Source: an uncultured bacterium (lineage in GTDB: Bacteria > Cyanobacteriota > Vampirovibrionia > Gastranaerophilales > Gastranaerophilaceae). Taken from it: a stretch of 64,000 nt of DNA. Below are positions 17,222-25,843 of this stretch, in pieces; position 1 is the first letter of the stretch, and each line of letters opens with the position of its first letter. The DNA is taken from positions 1-64,000 of the forward strand of contig URXT01000008.1 in assembly GCA_900551915.1 (NCBI GenBank). Reading direction: 5' to 3'. The notes under the pieces were generated by a model, which did no database searches, had not been told where the DNA came from, and saw nothing but the letters and a program-made list of their open reading frames with translations. The position numbers and the translations under genes were made by a program.

Positions 17222-18871
17222 ATGGGCAATTTACAATTTCACAACGACCTTGACAGACTTTTAGAAATTTTACCCGCAAAGGTAAGGCAGCAGATTACCT
17301 ATGAGCAGATGGAGGACGTTATTGAAATTGTCCTTGATATAGGTCGAACGCCTGAAATTCGGCATGCTAACGGTAAAATCGAATACATCGGAAGTGATTT
17401 TGTAACCGAAGATGACATAAATTTTATAACCTCAAATATTCAGGAATTCACATCAGATAACCGTTCAGGAATCCCCGGAACACTCCACAGAATTAGTGCA
17501 ATAAGAAACCGCCAGGGCAAAGTGATAGGTCTTACATGCAGAATTGGTAGAGTTGTTACGGGGACAATTGCTTGTATAAAAGATTTTTGCATGATGGGAA
17601 AAAGCATACTGTTTCTCGGGCGTCCGGGTGTCGGTAAAACAACAAAGCTTCGTGAGATTTCGCGCCTTGTTGCAGATGAACTCGGCAAACGTGTTGTGGT
17701 TGTAGATACGTCAAATGAGATTGCAGGTGACGGTGACACTCCTCATCCCGCAATCGGTCATGCAAGACGTATGCAGGTTCGCCAGCCTGAGTTTCAGAAA
17801 GATATAATGATTGAGGCGGTTGAAAATCACACTCCGGAAGTTATCGTTGTCGATGAAATTGGTACCGAAGCAGAAGCGCAGGCGGCCAGAACTATTGCAG
17901 AACGCGGGGTTATGTTGATTGCAACCGCCCACGGTACTTCTCTTGAAAGCTTGATTAAAAACCCGACATTATCTGATTTAGTCGGTGGAATTCAGTCAGT
18001 AACTCTTGGCGACGACGAAGCAAGACGAAGAGCATCACAAAAAACCGTTCTCGAACGCGAAAAGCAGCCGACTTTTGATATTGTAATCGAAATTCTTGAC
18101 AGAAATACGCTTGCGGTTTACAAAGATACATCAGAAGCCGTTGATTATATTCTTCGCGGCTGGCCTATTCGACCGGAGATAAGAAAAGTCGACAAGATAT
18201 ATGAAGCAGAGGTGCAGGAACCTAAGCAAACCGTTTTGCCAGCGCAAGAACACAGTTCATTTACTGAAATTAAAGAGGGAATTCACAAACTGGAGGATAA
18301 AGTTCTGAAAGAGCCGACTGACAGCTTGAAGTTTAGTTTTTCCCGCCAGCAATATGTGAAAGAAAATAAAAAATTTAAAAAAATATACCTTTATGCAGTC
18401 TCAAGAACGATTGTAGAAAAAATTATTGAACGTCTTGACTTAAATGCCGAGATTACACGAAACATAGATGATGCAGATATTGTAATTGCTCACAAAAACT
18501 TTGCCAAGGGCGGTGCAAGAATTTTGAGTACTGCAAACGATTACAGGCTGCAAATTTTCTACATCAAAACAAATTCAATGGCGCAAATCCAAAAAGTTTT
18601 AAAAGAGGCACTTGATATAACCGAGACTTCTGAAACATTATTCGGTTATTATGATGATGCAGAGCGGGCTTTGGATGAAGCAAAAGCTGCGATAAATAAA
18701 ATTCTTGCAGGCGCCGAGCATGTGGAGCTTACGCCGCAAAACCAGCATATTCGAAAATTGCAGCATGAGCTTGTCGAGCAGCATAATATGACAAGCAAAT
18801 CTGTTGGTGAAGGTTCACAACGCCACTTGAAGATTATTGGCGGAACAGATTACGACAAAAAAATCGTTTAA
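17222..18871 (+). CDS. Ycf45-like AAA ATPase (SpoIIIAA-related, R3H-type nucleic-acid-binding family)
   Basis: A 549-residue P-loop ATPase of the family called Ycf45 in plastids and found throughout Cyanobacteria. Residues about 60-230 carry the ATPase: Walker A GRPGVGKTT (133-141), VVDTSNEIAGDGDTPH, Walker B VIVVDEIG, and sensor-like ATAHGTSLE. The C-terminal part (about 370-530) has KIYLYAVSRTIVEKII and a terminal helical section probably binding nucleic acid, as R3H-bearing relatives do. Function is not established; it is a good lineage marker. Start codon follows a weak GAGAGG site. Confidence 0.85.
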   Translation: MGNLQFHNDLDRLLEILPAKVRQQITYEQMEDVIEIVLDIGRTPEIRHANGKIEYIGSDFVTEDDINFITSNIQEFTSDNRSGIPGTLHRISAIRNRQGKVIGLTCRIGRVVTGTIACIKDFCMMGKSILFLGRPGVGKTTKLREISRLVADELGKRVVVVDTSNEIAGDGDTPHPAIGHARRMQVRQPEFQKDIMIEAVENHTPEVIVVDEIGTEAEAQAARTIAERGVMLIATAHGTSLESLIKNPTLSDLVGGIQSVTLGDDEARRRASQKTVLEREKQPTFDIVIEILDRNTLAVYKDTSEAVDYILRGWPIRPEIRKVDKIYEAEVQEPKQTVLPAQEHSSFTEIKEGIHKLEDKVLKEPTDSLKFSFSRQQYVKENKKFKKIYLYAVSRTIVEKIIERLDLNAEITRNIDDADIVIAHKNFAKGGARILSTANDYRLQIFYIKTNSMAQIQKVLKEALDITETSETLFGYYDDAERALDEAKAAINKILAGAEHVELTPQNQHIRKLQHELVEQHNMTSKSVGEGSQRHLKIIGGTDYDKKIV

Positions 18872-18895
18872 AAGTTATAATTTTTTAACAAAGGC

Positions 18896-18923
18896 TTGCA
18901 AAAATTTGAAAAACCTCTATAAT
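18896..18923 (+). promoter_or_regulatory. Glutaredoxin promoter
   Basis: TTGCAA (18896-18901) and TATAAT (18918-18923), spaced 16 bases. The -10 box lies inside the left arm of the hairpin described next, so transcripts begun here lack that arm. Confidence 0.65.
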
Positions 18924-18947
18924 TAAAACTAAGTTATAGGGGTTTTT
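18909..18947 (+). terminator. Read-through hairpin covering the glutaredoxin ribosome binding site
   Basis: A 14-bp stem (AAAAACCTCTATAA at 18909-18922 with TTATAGGGGTTTTT at 18934-18947, one G-U pair) ends in five T residues directly before the ATG. In RNA read through from the upstream ATPase gene it acts as a terminator and buries the AGGGG site; RNA from the internal promoter lacks the left arm and would be free. Confidence 0.65.
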
Positions 18948-19211
18948 ATGAATAATATAGAAATTTACACATCAAGCACATGTCCTTACTGTACCAAGGC
19001 TAAGAAGTTATTACAAATGTTGAAGTTAGATTATGTTGAACATAATGTTGACGAGAATTTTGATGAGATGTGCGAGGACTTGGCGCTTCAGTTTGGCAAA
19101 CCGATACAGACAGTTCCGCAGATTATTGTAAACGGTCATTATGTCGGCGGCTACACTGATTTGGAAGCTTTGCACAAAAACGGTAAACTTAAGGATTTAT
19201 TAAAAAGTTAG
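18948..19211 (+). CDS. Glutaredoxin
   Basis: An 87-residue thioredoxin-fold protein with the dithiol active site CPYC (C12-C15), the TVPQIIV cis-proline loop and the GGYTDLEAL glutathione-binding turn. It reduces disulfides or mixed disulfides in the cytosol, normally with glutathione or a thioredoxin-reductase-like donor. It has its own promoter, embedded in a hairpin that would shut it off in read-through transcripts. Confidence 0.93.
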   Translation: MNNIEIYTSSTCPYCTKAKKLLQMLKLDYVEHNVDENFDEMCEDLALQFGKPIQTVPQIIVNGHYVGGYTDLEALHKNGKLKDLLKS

Positions 19212-19305
19212 AGAAAGATAAAATTTTTTAAAATATAAAGTTTACTTTATAAAATGCAAAGTTGTCTTTATAGACAGAAACAAGCTGATATATTATCATT
19301 ATGAA

Positions 19306-19515
19306 ATGAATAATGATATTAAAAACGAATTTTATGAATTGCGTGAAAAGTTTTTTTGCTTGAAATGTCTATTTAAGAGCTTGGACAATACTTTAAGTTT
19401 CTGTTCTAACGAATATCCAGAAGTCTATTATTTAGATGAGTTCTCACAAATAATTGCAGAGGAATTTGAGAATATAGATGGCTTATTTGAAAATTTAGAA
19501 CATAAATTATATTAA
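19306..19515 (+). CDS. Small acidic protein, unknown function
   Basis: A 69-residue protein, rich in Glu/Phe/Leu, with FFCLKCLF near the N-terminus and an acidic C-terminal helix (FENIDGLFENLEHKL). No signal peptide. There is no ribosome binding site; a TATTAT at 19291-19296 lies only about 10 bases upstream, so the mRNA may have almost no leader. A strong terminator immediately after the stop codon supports a real transcription unit. Family not recognised. Confidence 0.55.
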   Translation: MNNDIKNEFYELREKFFCLKCLFKSLDNTLSFCSNEYPEVYYLDEFSQIIAEEFENIDGLFENLEHKLY

Positions 19516-19546
19516 AAACGGCGCTTGAATTTCAAACGCCGTTTTT
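19514..19546. terminator. Bidirectional terminator between the small acidic gene and ppdK
   Basis: AAAAACGGCGCTTGAA pairs with TTCAAACGCCGTTTTT with one mismatch; A and T runs on both sides allow it to end transcripts from both convergent genes (19306-19515 plus, ppdK minus). Confidence 0.88.
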
Positions 19547-19564
19547 GTGGAATTGTTTGTTGTC

Positions 19565-22210
19565 CTACTTGCCTTCAACAACTGCTTGCGCTGCTGCAAG
19601 TTTTGCCTGTGGAATTCTGAACGGTGAGCAGGAAACATAATCAAGTCCTATTCTGCTGCAGAACTTGACTGAATCCGGGTCGCCGCCGTGTTCGCCGCAA
19701 ACACCGCCCAAAAGGTTCGGATTAATCGGTTTTCCTTTCTTCATTGACATTTCAACAAGCTGGCCGACACCTTTTGTATCAAGAGTTTCAAACGGGTTAG
19801 CCGGAAGGATTTTTTGTTCAACATAGCGGTTGAGGAATTTGCCTTCAGCGTCGTCACGGGAGTATCCAAAGGTCATTTGTGTCAGGTCGTTTGTTCCGAA
19901 GGAGAAGAATTCTGCATATTCTGCAACTTCGTCAGCAGTTAAAGCTGCACGCGGAATTTCAATCATCGTTCCGAATTTGTAATCGACTTTGATGCCTTTT
20001 TCTTCCATAACTTGGTCTGCTACACGAACAAGAATTTCTTTTGCAACTTTAAGCTCGTTAACATGTCCAATTAAAGGTATCATAACCCATGGTTTAACGT
20101 CGATGCCTTCTTTTTTGCAGTCACAAGCTGCTTCAAAGATTGCTCTAACCTGCATTTCGTTGATTTCCGGATAGGTCAGACCCAAACGGCATCCGCGTAA
20201 GCCCATCATCGGGTTAGATTCTGATAAGCCTTCAACAACATGAAGCAATTCTTCTTTTTCTTTTGCGTCTTTACCTTGAGCTTTTAGGGTTGCAACTTCT
20301 GCAATCAAATCCTCCTTGTTCGGAAGGAATTCATGAAGCGGCGGGTCAAGAAGTCTTACCGTCATCGGCAAAGCGCCGAGGGCCTTGAACATTGCATAAA
20401 AATCTGAATATTGCATCGGAAGAAGTTTTGCCAGAGCTTCTTTTCTTGCTTCCGGAGTTCCTGCAATAATCATTTTCTGAACCCATGGCAATCTGTCAGG
20501 ATCCATGAACATGTGTTCCGTACGGCAGAGTCCTACGCCTTGTGCACCGAATTTTAAAGCATTTTCAATATCTTTTGGAGTATCAGCATTTGCTTCAACT
20601 TTCATTTCTTTAATTTCGTCAACCCATGAGAAGAACTTGTTCCAGTTTTCGTCGATTTTAGCTTCGACAAGTTTAACAGCGCCTGCCATAACAATACCTT
20701 TGCCGCCGTCAAGCGAAATGATATCATCTTTTTTGTAAACAGTTCCGTCAGAGCCTGTAAGAGTTTCGTTGTTAAGGTCAATTCTCAAATCTTCACAGCC
20801 TGAAACGCAGGGTTTGCCCATGCCTTTTGCAACAACTGCTGCGTGAGAAGTTGCACCGCCGCGAAGTGTCAAAACACCTTGAGCAACTGCCATTCCGTGA
20901 ATGTCATCCGGACAGGTTTCTACACGTACAAGAATAACTTTTTCTCCTGCTGCACCGCGCTCTGCTGCTTCCTCCGTATCAAATACGATTTTACCTACAG
21001 CCGCACCGGGTGATGCGTTTACACCGCGCGCAATTTTGTGGGCTTCTTTAACTGCATTGTCGTCAAAGCACGGAAGTAAAATCTGGCTTACTGAATACGG
21101 GTCAACAAGCTGGATTGCGCGTTCTTTTGTAATAATTCCTTCTTCATACATTTCAACAGCAATTCTTACTGCAGCTGCAGCTGTTCTTTTACCGTTGCGT
21201 GTTTGAAGAATCCAGAGTTTGCCTTTTTCAATTGTGAATTCCATATCCTGAACATCTTTGTAACCGTTTTCAAGTTTTTTAGCAATGTCAACGTATTGTT
21301 TGTAAAGTTCAGGCATTTCAGTTGCGAGTTCTGAAATTTCTTTAGGTGTTCTGATACCTGCAACAACATCTTCGCCTTGAGCGTTTGTTAAATATTCGCC
21401 GTAGAATTTGTTTTCACCGGTTGCCGGGTTACGTGTGAACGAAACACCGGTTGCACAATCGTCGCCCATGTTTCCGAATACCATTGTCTGAACGTTTACG
21501 GCAGTTCCGAAATTGTGGTCGATTTTGTTCATGTTTCTGTAAGCAACTGCACGCGGAATGTTCCATGAGCGGAAAACTGCTTCAATAGCCTCCTTCAGCT
21601 GAACGTACGGGTCTTGCGGGAATTCTTTTCCTGTTACTTCTTTGATAACTTTTTTGTAAATCGGGATTAAAGATTTCCAGCCGTCTGCTGAAACTTTTGT
21701 ATCTTCTTTTACGCCTTCGCGTTCTTTAACTTTTTCAACTTCTGCTTCGAAATATTTTTGTCTGTCCATTTCCCAGGCAACTGAGCCGAACATTGTCAAA
21801 AATCTGCGGTAACTGTCATAGCAAAATCTAGGGTTGTTAGTTAATTTAATCATTGCTTCAACAGTTTCGTCATTCATACCGAGGTTAAGGATTGTTTCCA
21901 TCATACCCGGCATTGAAAGTCTTGCGCCTGAACGAACTGAAACCAGAAGCGGGTTTTCTTTATCGCCAAATTTTTTGCCTGTTTGGTTTTCAATGTCTTT
22001 TAATGCTGTTTTAACTTCCTCCATCAAACCTTCGGGCATTTTGTTGCCGTGGTTGATGTAGTCCATGCAGGTTTCGGTTGTAATCGTTAATCCTGGCGGA
22101 ACAGGAAGTCCCAAATTTGTCATTTCAGCTAGGTTTGCACCTTTGCCTCCAAGCAGGTTGCGCATAGAAGCGTTACCCTCTCTGAAAAGCCATACGCGTT
22201 TTTCACCCAT
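19565..22210 (-). CDS. ppdK: Pyruvate, phosphate dikinase
   Basis: An 881-residue PPDK of standard length. It interconverts pyruvate, ATP and phosphate with phosphoenolpyruvate, AMP and pyrophosphate, and in anaerobes usually serves glycolysis or gluconeogenesis. Visible: the N-terminal ATP-grasp region (GGKGANLAEM), the swivelling phospho-histidine motif LRGGATSHAAVVAKGMGKPCV, and the TIM-barrel with CRTEHMF, and FSFGTNDLTQMTFGYSRDD and GVCGEHGGDP. A GGAGAAA site precedes the ATG. Confidence 0.96.
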   Translation of the reverse strand: MGEKRVWLFREGNASMRNLLGGKGANLAEMTNLGLPVPPGLTITTETCMDYINHGNKMPEGLMEEVKTALKDIENQTGKKFGDKENPLLVSVRSGARLSMPGMMETILNLGMNDETVEAMIKLTNNPRFCYDSYRRFLTMFGSVAWEMDRQKYFEAEVEKVKEREGVKEDTKVSADGWKSLIPIYKKVIKEVTGKEFPQDPYVQLKEAIEAVFRSWNIPRAVAYRNMNKIDHNFGTAVNVQTMVFGNMGDDCATGVSFTRNPATGENKFYGEYLTNAQGEDVVAGIRTPKEISELATEMPELYKQYVDIAKKLENGYKDVQDMEFTIEKGKLWILQTRNGKRTAAAAVRIAVEMYEEGIITKERAIQLVDPYSVSQILLPCFDDNAVKEAHKIARGVNASPGAAVGKIVFDTEEAAERGAAGEKVILVRVETCPDDIHGMAVAQGVLTLRGGATSHAAVVAKGMGKPCVSGCEDLRIDLNNETLTGSDGTVYKKDDIISLDGGKGIVMAGAVKLVEAKIDENWNKFFSWVDEIKEMKVEANADTPKDIENALKFGAQGVGLCRTEHMFMDPDRLPWVQKMIIAGTPEARKEALAKLLPMQYSDFYAMFKALGALPMTVRLLDPPLHEFLPNKEDLIAEVATLKAQGKDAKEKEELLHVVEGLSESNPMMGLRGCRLGLTYPEINEMQVRAIFEAACDCKKEGIDVKPWVMIPLIGHVNELKVAKEILVRVADQVMEEKGIKVDYKFGTMIEIPRAALTADEVAEYAEFFSFGTNDLTQMTFGYSRDDAEGKFLNRYVEQKILPANPFETLDTKGVGQLVEMSMKKGKPINPNLLGGVCGEHGGDPDSVKFCSRIGLDYVSCSPFRIPQAKLAAAQAVVEGK

Positions 22211-22282
22211 AAAGTTTCTCCTTAATTCTTAATTTGTCTAAACACTTTTTTTCATCATAGCATGAAAATTCTATTATTAATA

Positions 22283-22807
22283 CTATATATTAATTAGAAA
22301 TGTAAGATATTTGTCTCCGTATTTTTTTTGCTTGAGTATATTGAAATTTTTAAAATCAACTCCTGTAACATGTTCAAGAATTATGACGGCTTTGGTGAAC
22401 CTTTTGACTGCGTTCAGGCTTGCTTCGTAAACTCCGGAAAAATAAGGCGGGTCAATGTAAATTACATCAAAATTCTTGTTTATTTTTTCTGCTAATTTTA
22501 AAGCATCGCCTTGAAAGAGTTCCGGTGAGGGATTGAATTTTTTGTAATTGATTTTTATAATTTGTGCAGCTTTCGGATGCTTTTCGAAGGCTACAGCTTC
22601 CGAAAACCCGCGGGAAAGAGCTTCCAGACCCATAATCCCCGAGCCGGCGTACATATCAAGAAACGATGACCCTTCAAATTCAATCATCGACTGCAATGTA
22701 TTGAAAACGCTCATTCTTACTTTTGAAAGTGTCGGGCGTGTAATTTTTTCGTCGGGCGCCGTTATTTTCCGGCCTTTGAAAATTCCTGCTGTTATATTCA
22801 TAACCAT
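22283..22807 (-). CDS. rsmD: 16S rRNA (guanine-N2)-methyltransferase RsmD family
   Basis: A 174-residue Rossmann-fold methyltransferase. The MNITAGIFKGRKI start, RPTLSKVRMSVFN, LDMYAGSGIMGLEALSRG (SAM-binding) and IYIDPPYF (catalytic DPPY) are the RsmD pattern; RsmD modifies G966 of 16S rRNA. An alternative ATG two codons downstream (22801) is equally possible, as no ribosome binding site distinguishes them. It is divergent from fixC. Confidence 0.9.
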   Translation of the reverse strand: MVMNITAGIFKGRKITAPDEKITRPTLSKVRMSVFNTLQSMIEFEGSSFLDMYAGSGIMGLEALSRGFSEAVAFEKHPKAAQIIKINYKKFNPSPELFQGDALKLAEKINKNFDVIYIDPPYFSGVYEASLNAVKRFTKAVIILEHVTGVDFKNFNILKQKKYGDKYLTFLINI

Positions 22808-22860
22808 ATTTTACAATGAACAGATTTTAATGTATAATAAACCTTGAAAAAGGGAGTTTT

Positions 22861-24171
22861 ATGACAGAAATATCAAAAAATAAAACAGAGGTAATAGTTG
22901 TCGGAGGTGGACCTGCCGGAATTTCCTGTGCAGTAACCGTCGCGCGCGCAGGTCATGAAGTTGTCTTGATTGAGCGCGGAAGTTTTGCAGGAAGTAAAAA
23001 TGTTTTTGGAGGTGCGATTTACGCACAGCCGACGCGCGAAATTTTTCCGGATTTTGAAAAAGATGCTCCCATTGAACGGCTTAACGTTGCGCACAAATTT
23101 GCAATTCTCGGCGAAGATGATTCAACTATGATTTCATACCGCCGCAAAGATACTGATAATCCAAGCTATTCTGTAATTCGCGGAAAATTTGACCGCTGGA
23201 TGGCTGAACAGGCAAAAAAAGAAGGTGTAATTCTTGTTGAAGAAACCGTTGTCAGAGAACTTTTAATTCAAGATGAAAAAGTTGTCGGCGTGAAAACCGA
23301 ATTGGAAGAATATTATGCTGATATTGTTGTTCTTGCAGACGGTGTAAATTCTTTGCTGGCAAAGCAGATAGGTTTTCGCGAAAAAATTGAGCCGAAAGAT
23401 GTTGCGCTGAGTGTTAAAGAGGTTATAAAACTCGGCAGAGAAAAAATTAACGAAAGATTTAATATCACAGATGACGAAGGCTGTATTTACGAAATTTTTG
23501 GCGGGCCGATGCTTGGAATGCTGGGGCTTGGATTTATTTATACAAACAAAGAGTCCGTAAGTATTGGCTTGGGAGTCGGGCTTGACGCGTTGTGCGAAAA
23601 AAATCTGAAACCTTATGAAGTTTTAGAGGAACTTAAAAAACATCCTGCAATCGCGCCTTTGATTAAAGACGGCGAACTTCTTGAATATTCGGCGCACTTA
23701 ATTCCCGAGGGCGGTTACAAAAAAATTCCGACGCTTTTCGGCGCGGGTGTTATGATTGCGGGCGATGCGGCAATGCTGGTTAACAATCTCCACTGGGAAG
23801 GCACAAATCTTGCCATGATTAGCGGAAAAATTGCGGGCGAAACCGCTTTAAAGGCTCTGGCGCGCGGTGATTTCAGCGAAAAGATGCTTTCACGTTACCA
23901 GAAAGAACTCGAAAATTCCTTTGTGATGAAGGATTTGAAAACTTACCGAAATCTTATGGATGAGGCGCACAATCGCAGTGAATCCTTTATGGATTACTAT
24001 TTAAGAGAAGTTAACGGGTTTTTCAGAATGTTCACGACTGTTGACAGCATTCCAAAGCGTGAAAAATTCAGAAAATTTATCTTTGACTTTATCAAGAAAA
24101 GAAATATAATAGAATTGATTAAAGACGCTTTTAGTGCATTCAAATTATTATGGAGTATTTTAATAAAATGA
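22861..24171 (+). CDS. fixC: FixC: ETF-quinone-oxidoreductase-type flavoprotein
   Basis: A 436-residue FAD protein. The Rossmann fingerprint VVGGGPAGISCAVTVARAG (about residues 15-33), the FGGAIYA segment, ILVEETVVREL and VMIAGDAAMLVNNLHWEGTNLAM near the C-terminal third are the FixC family pattern. FixC accepts electrons from the bifurcating flavoprotein FixAB and passes them through FixX to quinone. fixA and fixB are not adjacent. A quinone link fits the menG gene at 53391. The stop codon overlaps the fixX start (ATGA). Confidence 0.9.
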   Translation: MTEISKNKTEVIVVGGGPAGISCAVTVARAGHEVVLIERGSFAGSKNVFGGAIYAQPTREIFPDFEKDAPIERLNVAHKFAILGEDDSTMISYRRKDTDNPSYSVIRGKFDRWMAEQAKKEGVILVEETVVRELLIQDEKVVGVKTELEEYYADIVVLADGVNSLLAKQIGFREKIEPKDVALSVKEVIKLGREKINERFNITDDEGCIYEIFGGPMLGMLGLGFIYTNKESVSIGLGVGLDALCEKNLKPYEVLEELKKHPAIAPLIKDGELLEYSAHLIPEGGYKKIPTLFGAGVMIAGDAAMLVNNLHWEGTNLAMISGKIAGETALKALARGDFSEKMLSRYQKELENSFVMKDLKTYRNLMDEAHNRSESFMDYYLREVNGFFRMFTTVDSIPKREKFRKFIFDFIKKRNIIELIKDAFSAFKLLWSILIK

Positions 24172-24443
24172 CGCTTGACGATAAACTTTTTACCATTAAA
24201 TATAAACCGGATGAGGTTTCGCATCTGAAACCCGACATGGAACAGTGCAAAATCTGTAATTCAAAAATTTGCACGATAATTTGTCCGGCAAAGGTTTATG
24301 AATGGAACGACGCGGATGAAAAATTGACAGTAAATTTCGAAAACTGTCTTGAATGCGGCGCATGCCGCATCGCATGCGAAAAAGGCTGCCTTGAATGGGA
24401 ATATCCGAAAGGGACAAAAGGTGTAACTTTTAAGAACGGATAG
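24168..24443 (+). CDS. fixX: FixX ferredoxin-like protein
   Basis: The start at 24168 overlaps the fixC stop as ATGA and is preferred to an in-frame ATG at 24150. The 91-residue product has the FixX cysteine layout: CKICNSKICTIICPAKVYEW and CLECGACRIACEKGCLEWEYP, giving one or two iron-sulfur clusters. It would carry electrons from FixC to the quinone pool. Translational coupling to fixC is clear. Confidence 0.9.
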   Translation: MTLDDKLFTIKYKPDEVSHLKPDMEQCKICNSKICTIICPAKVYEWNDADEKLTVNFENCLECGACRIACEKGCLEWEYPKGTKGVTFKNG

Positions 24444-24451
24444 GGGCTTCT

Positions 24452-24474
24452 CCCTCTCCTAATTTAGGAGAGGG
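24452..24474. repeat. Palindromic intergenic element after fixX
   Basis: CCCTCTCCTAA (24452-24462), one base, then the exact complement (24464-24474), followed by GGCGGGGTGAGG. The GC-rich sequence contrasts with the AT-rich surroundings. The wording is reminiscent of dispersed palindromes seen between genes in many bacteria; only one copy is in this window. It may also serve as a terminator of fixCX. Confidence 0.55.
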
Positions 24475-24537
24475 GCGGGGTGAGGTTTTAAAGTATATAA
24501 AACATATAACACATAAAAGATAAAGGAGACATGGATT

Positions 24538-24915
24538 ATGAAAGAAGAATACAGCAATCAGCACCGCAGATGGTATGATAAAGACCCTGTGCTTTCACAG
24601 GCTGTTGAGACGCTTGAACAAAGTGATGACGAAACTCAGATTAGAATTGCTTTGAATTTAATCAAAATTATTATTGAACACAACATTGAAGACGAAAAAT
24701 TTGAAGCGGTTGAAGATATTATTAACGCAGTCGGCTCAGGGCTTGACGACAATAGAAAAGGCCGCTGGTATGATATTGATTCAACACTCAGAACAGCGAT
24801 GAACATGCTTCAAAACTGCCCGCCTGCAACCCAGCATGTAATCGCAAAAGAAATGGCTAAAATGGTTGTCGATAAAATTAAAACCGACGAAGACGAAACA
24901 GAAGACGAAGAATAG
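24538..24915 (+). CDS. Unknown protein with duplicated RWYD domain
   Basis: A 125-residue acidic protein built from two copies of one helical unit: residues about 10-55 start HRRWYDKDPVLSQAVETLEQ and residues about 77-115 start KGRWYDIDSTLRTAMNMLQN, each followed by an amphipathic helix with matching Leu/Ile/Val positions. The C-terminus is a run of Asp/Glu. No signal peptide. AAAGGAG precedes the ATG by 12 bases, and a terminator follows directly. Function unknown. Confidence 0.75.
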   Translation: MKEEYSNQHRRWYDKDPVLSQAVETLEQSDDETQIRIALNLIKIIIEHNIEDEKFEAVEDIINAVGSGLDDNRKGRWYDIDSTLRTAMNMLQNCPPATQHVIAKEMAKMVVDKIKTDEDETEDEE

Positions 24916-24916
24916 T

Positions 24917-24942
24917 AAAAAAGCGGGGAAACCCGCTTTTTT
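24917..24942. terminator. Bidirectional terminator
   Basis: AAAAAAGCGGG-GAAA-CCCGCTTTTTT: an 11-bp stem with a GAAA tetraloop and runs of six A and six T. It serves the RWYD gene and the convergent metallo-hydrolase gene. Confidence 0.92.
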
Positions 24943-24943
24943 A

Positions 24944-25723
24944 CTAAATTATAATGGTTTCACCGTCCTCCGGGATTAAAAGATTTTCAAATCCTTTTTC
25001 CTGTATTAGTTTTCTCAGATCCTCTCGCGTTACGGACAGATGACTAACTGTGTCCATATGGCTTGCTATAACTGTTTTATCAGGATTAGTTCTTAAAATT
25101 TTATTAACATCTTCTTTGTCCATAATGATTCGCTCCCCGTTCAAAAGTGTTGCTCCGCAAGAGTTAATAATAACAATATCTGGGTTGTATGTTTTTAAAG
25201 CATCTTCGACTTCATCGCAGTAGATGCTGTCTCCAGCCAGGTATAGAGTTTTTTCCGATTCGGCTTTGTAGACAACTCCCATTGAATCATAAGGCATATT
25301 AATGCTTTTGCAAAGCGGTTCTATAATTTCTCTTTTTCCATGCTGGCATGAAGTTTTAAATAATTTTATGCCGTTAAATTCCGTTCCGTTAGGACTTATT
25401 AATTCAATATTTGTAAAACCTTTTGAATTCATAAAATTCTTATCATAATCTGATTGAACAAAGATTTTGATGTTTTTATCAAGAGCTTTTTCTGCAAATT
25501 CATCCCAATGGTCAGGATGAACATGCGTTACTATTACAGCATCAACATTTACTATTTCATTGATAGCAAATGGAAGTTCAACACGAGGCTGCCGTATTTG
25601 GGCATTGATTGCAGTATCAAATCCCGGCATGTAATTTTTCGGTCCAAGCCAAGGGTCAATAAGAAATTTGTTGTTATTGTATTCAATGATAAGTGTTGCA
25701 TTTCTGATTTGTGTTATCTTCAT
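24944..25723 (-). CDS. Metallo-beta-lactamase-fold hydrolase
   Basis: A 259-residue protein with the MBL metal motif THVHPDHWD (about residues 65-73), the SCQHGKR histidine, LYLAGDSIYCDE and ASHMDTVSH, all expected in zinc hydrolases of the UlaG/YtnP-like group. The substrate cannot be told. It is transcribed divergently from an HxlR-type regulator with operator-like sequences in between, which suggests it is the regulated gene, possibly in detoxification of reactive compounds. AAAGGAGG precedes the ATG. Confidence 0.8.
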   Translation of the reverse strand: MKITQIRNATLIIEYNNNKFLIDPWLGPKNYMPGFDTAINAQIRQPRVELPFAINEIVNVDAVIVTHVHPDHWDEFAEKALDKNIKIFVQSDYDKNFMNSKGFTNIELISPNGTEFNGIKLFKTSCQHGKREIIEPLCKSINMPYDSMGVVYKAESEKTLYLAGDSIYCDEVEDALKTYNPDIVIINSCGATLLNGERIIMDKEDVNKILRTNPDKTVIASHMDTVSHLSVTREDLRKLIQEKGFENLLIPEDGETIII

Positions 25724-25774
25724 AATAATCCTCCTTTTTCCCTATTTTAATACTATTATTTCTTTTTAACAAGA

Positions 25775-25818
25775 ATACACTAATTTGTATAATATTTACT
25801 TTTTTGTATAATATTAAC
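25775..25818 (+). promoter_or_regulatory. Operator and promoter region between the hydrolase and the HxlR gene
   Basis: ATACA-6 bases-TGTAT (25775-25790) is an inverted repeat of the size bound by dimeric HxlR proteins. Two 16-base direct repeats, 15 of 16 identical (25784-25799 and 25803-25818), each hold a TATAAT, so the operator overlaps the promoter. Binding there would repress both divergent genes. Confidence 0.55.
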
Positions 25819-25843
25819 AAAAATGTAACTAAAAGGAGTTTTT

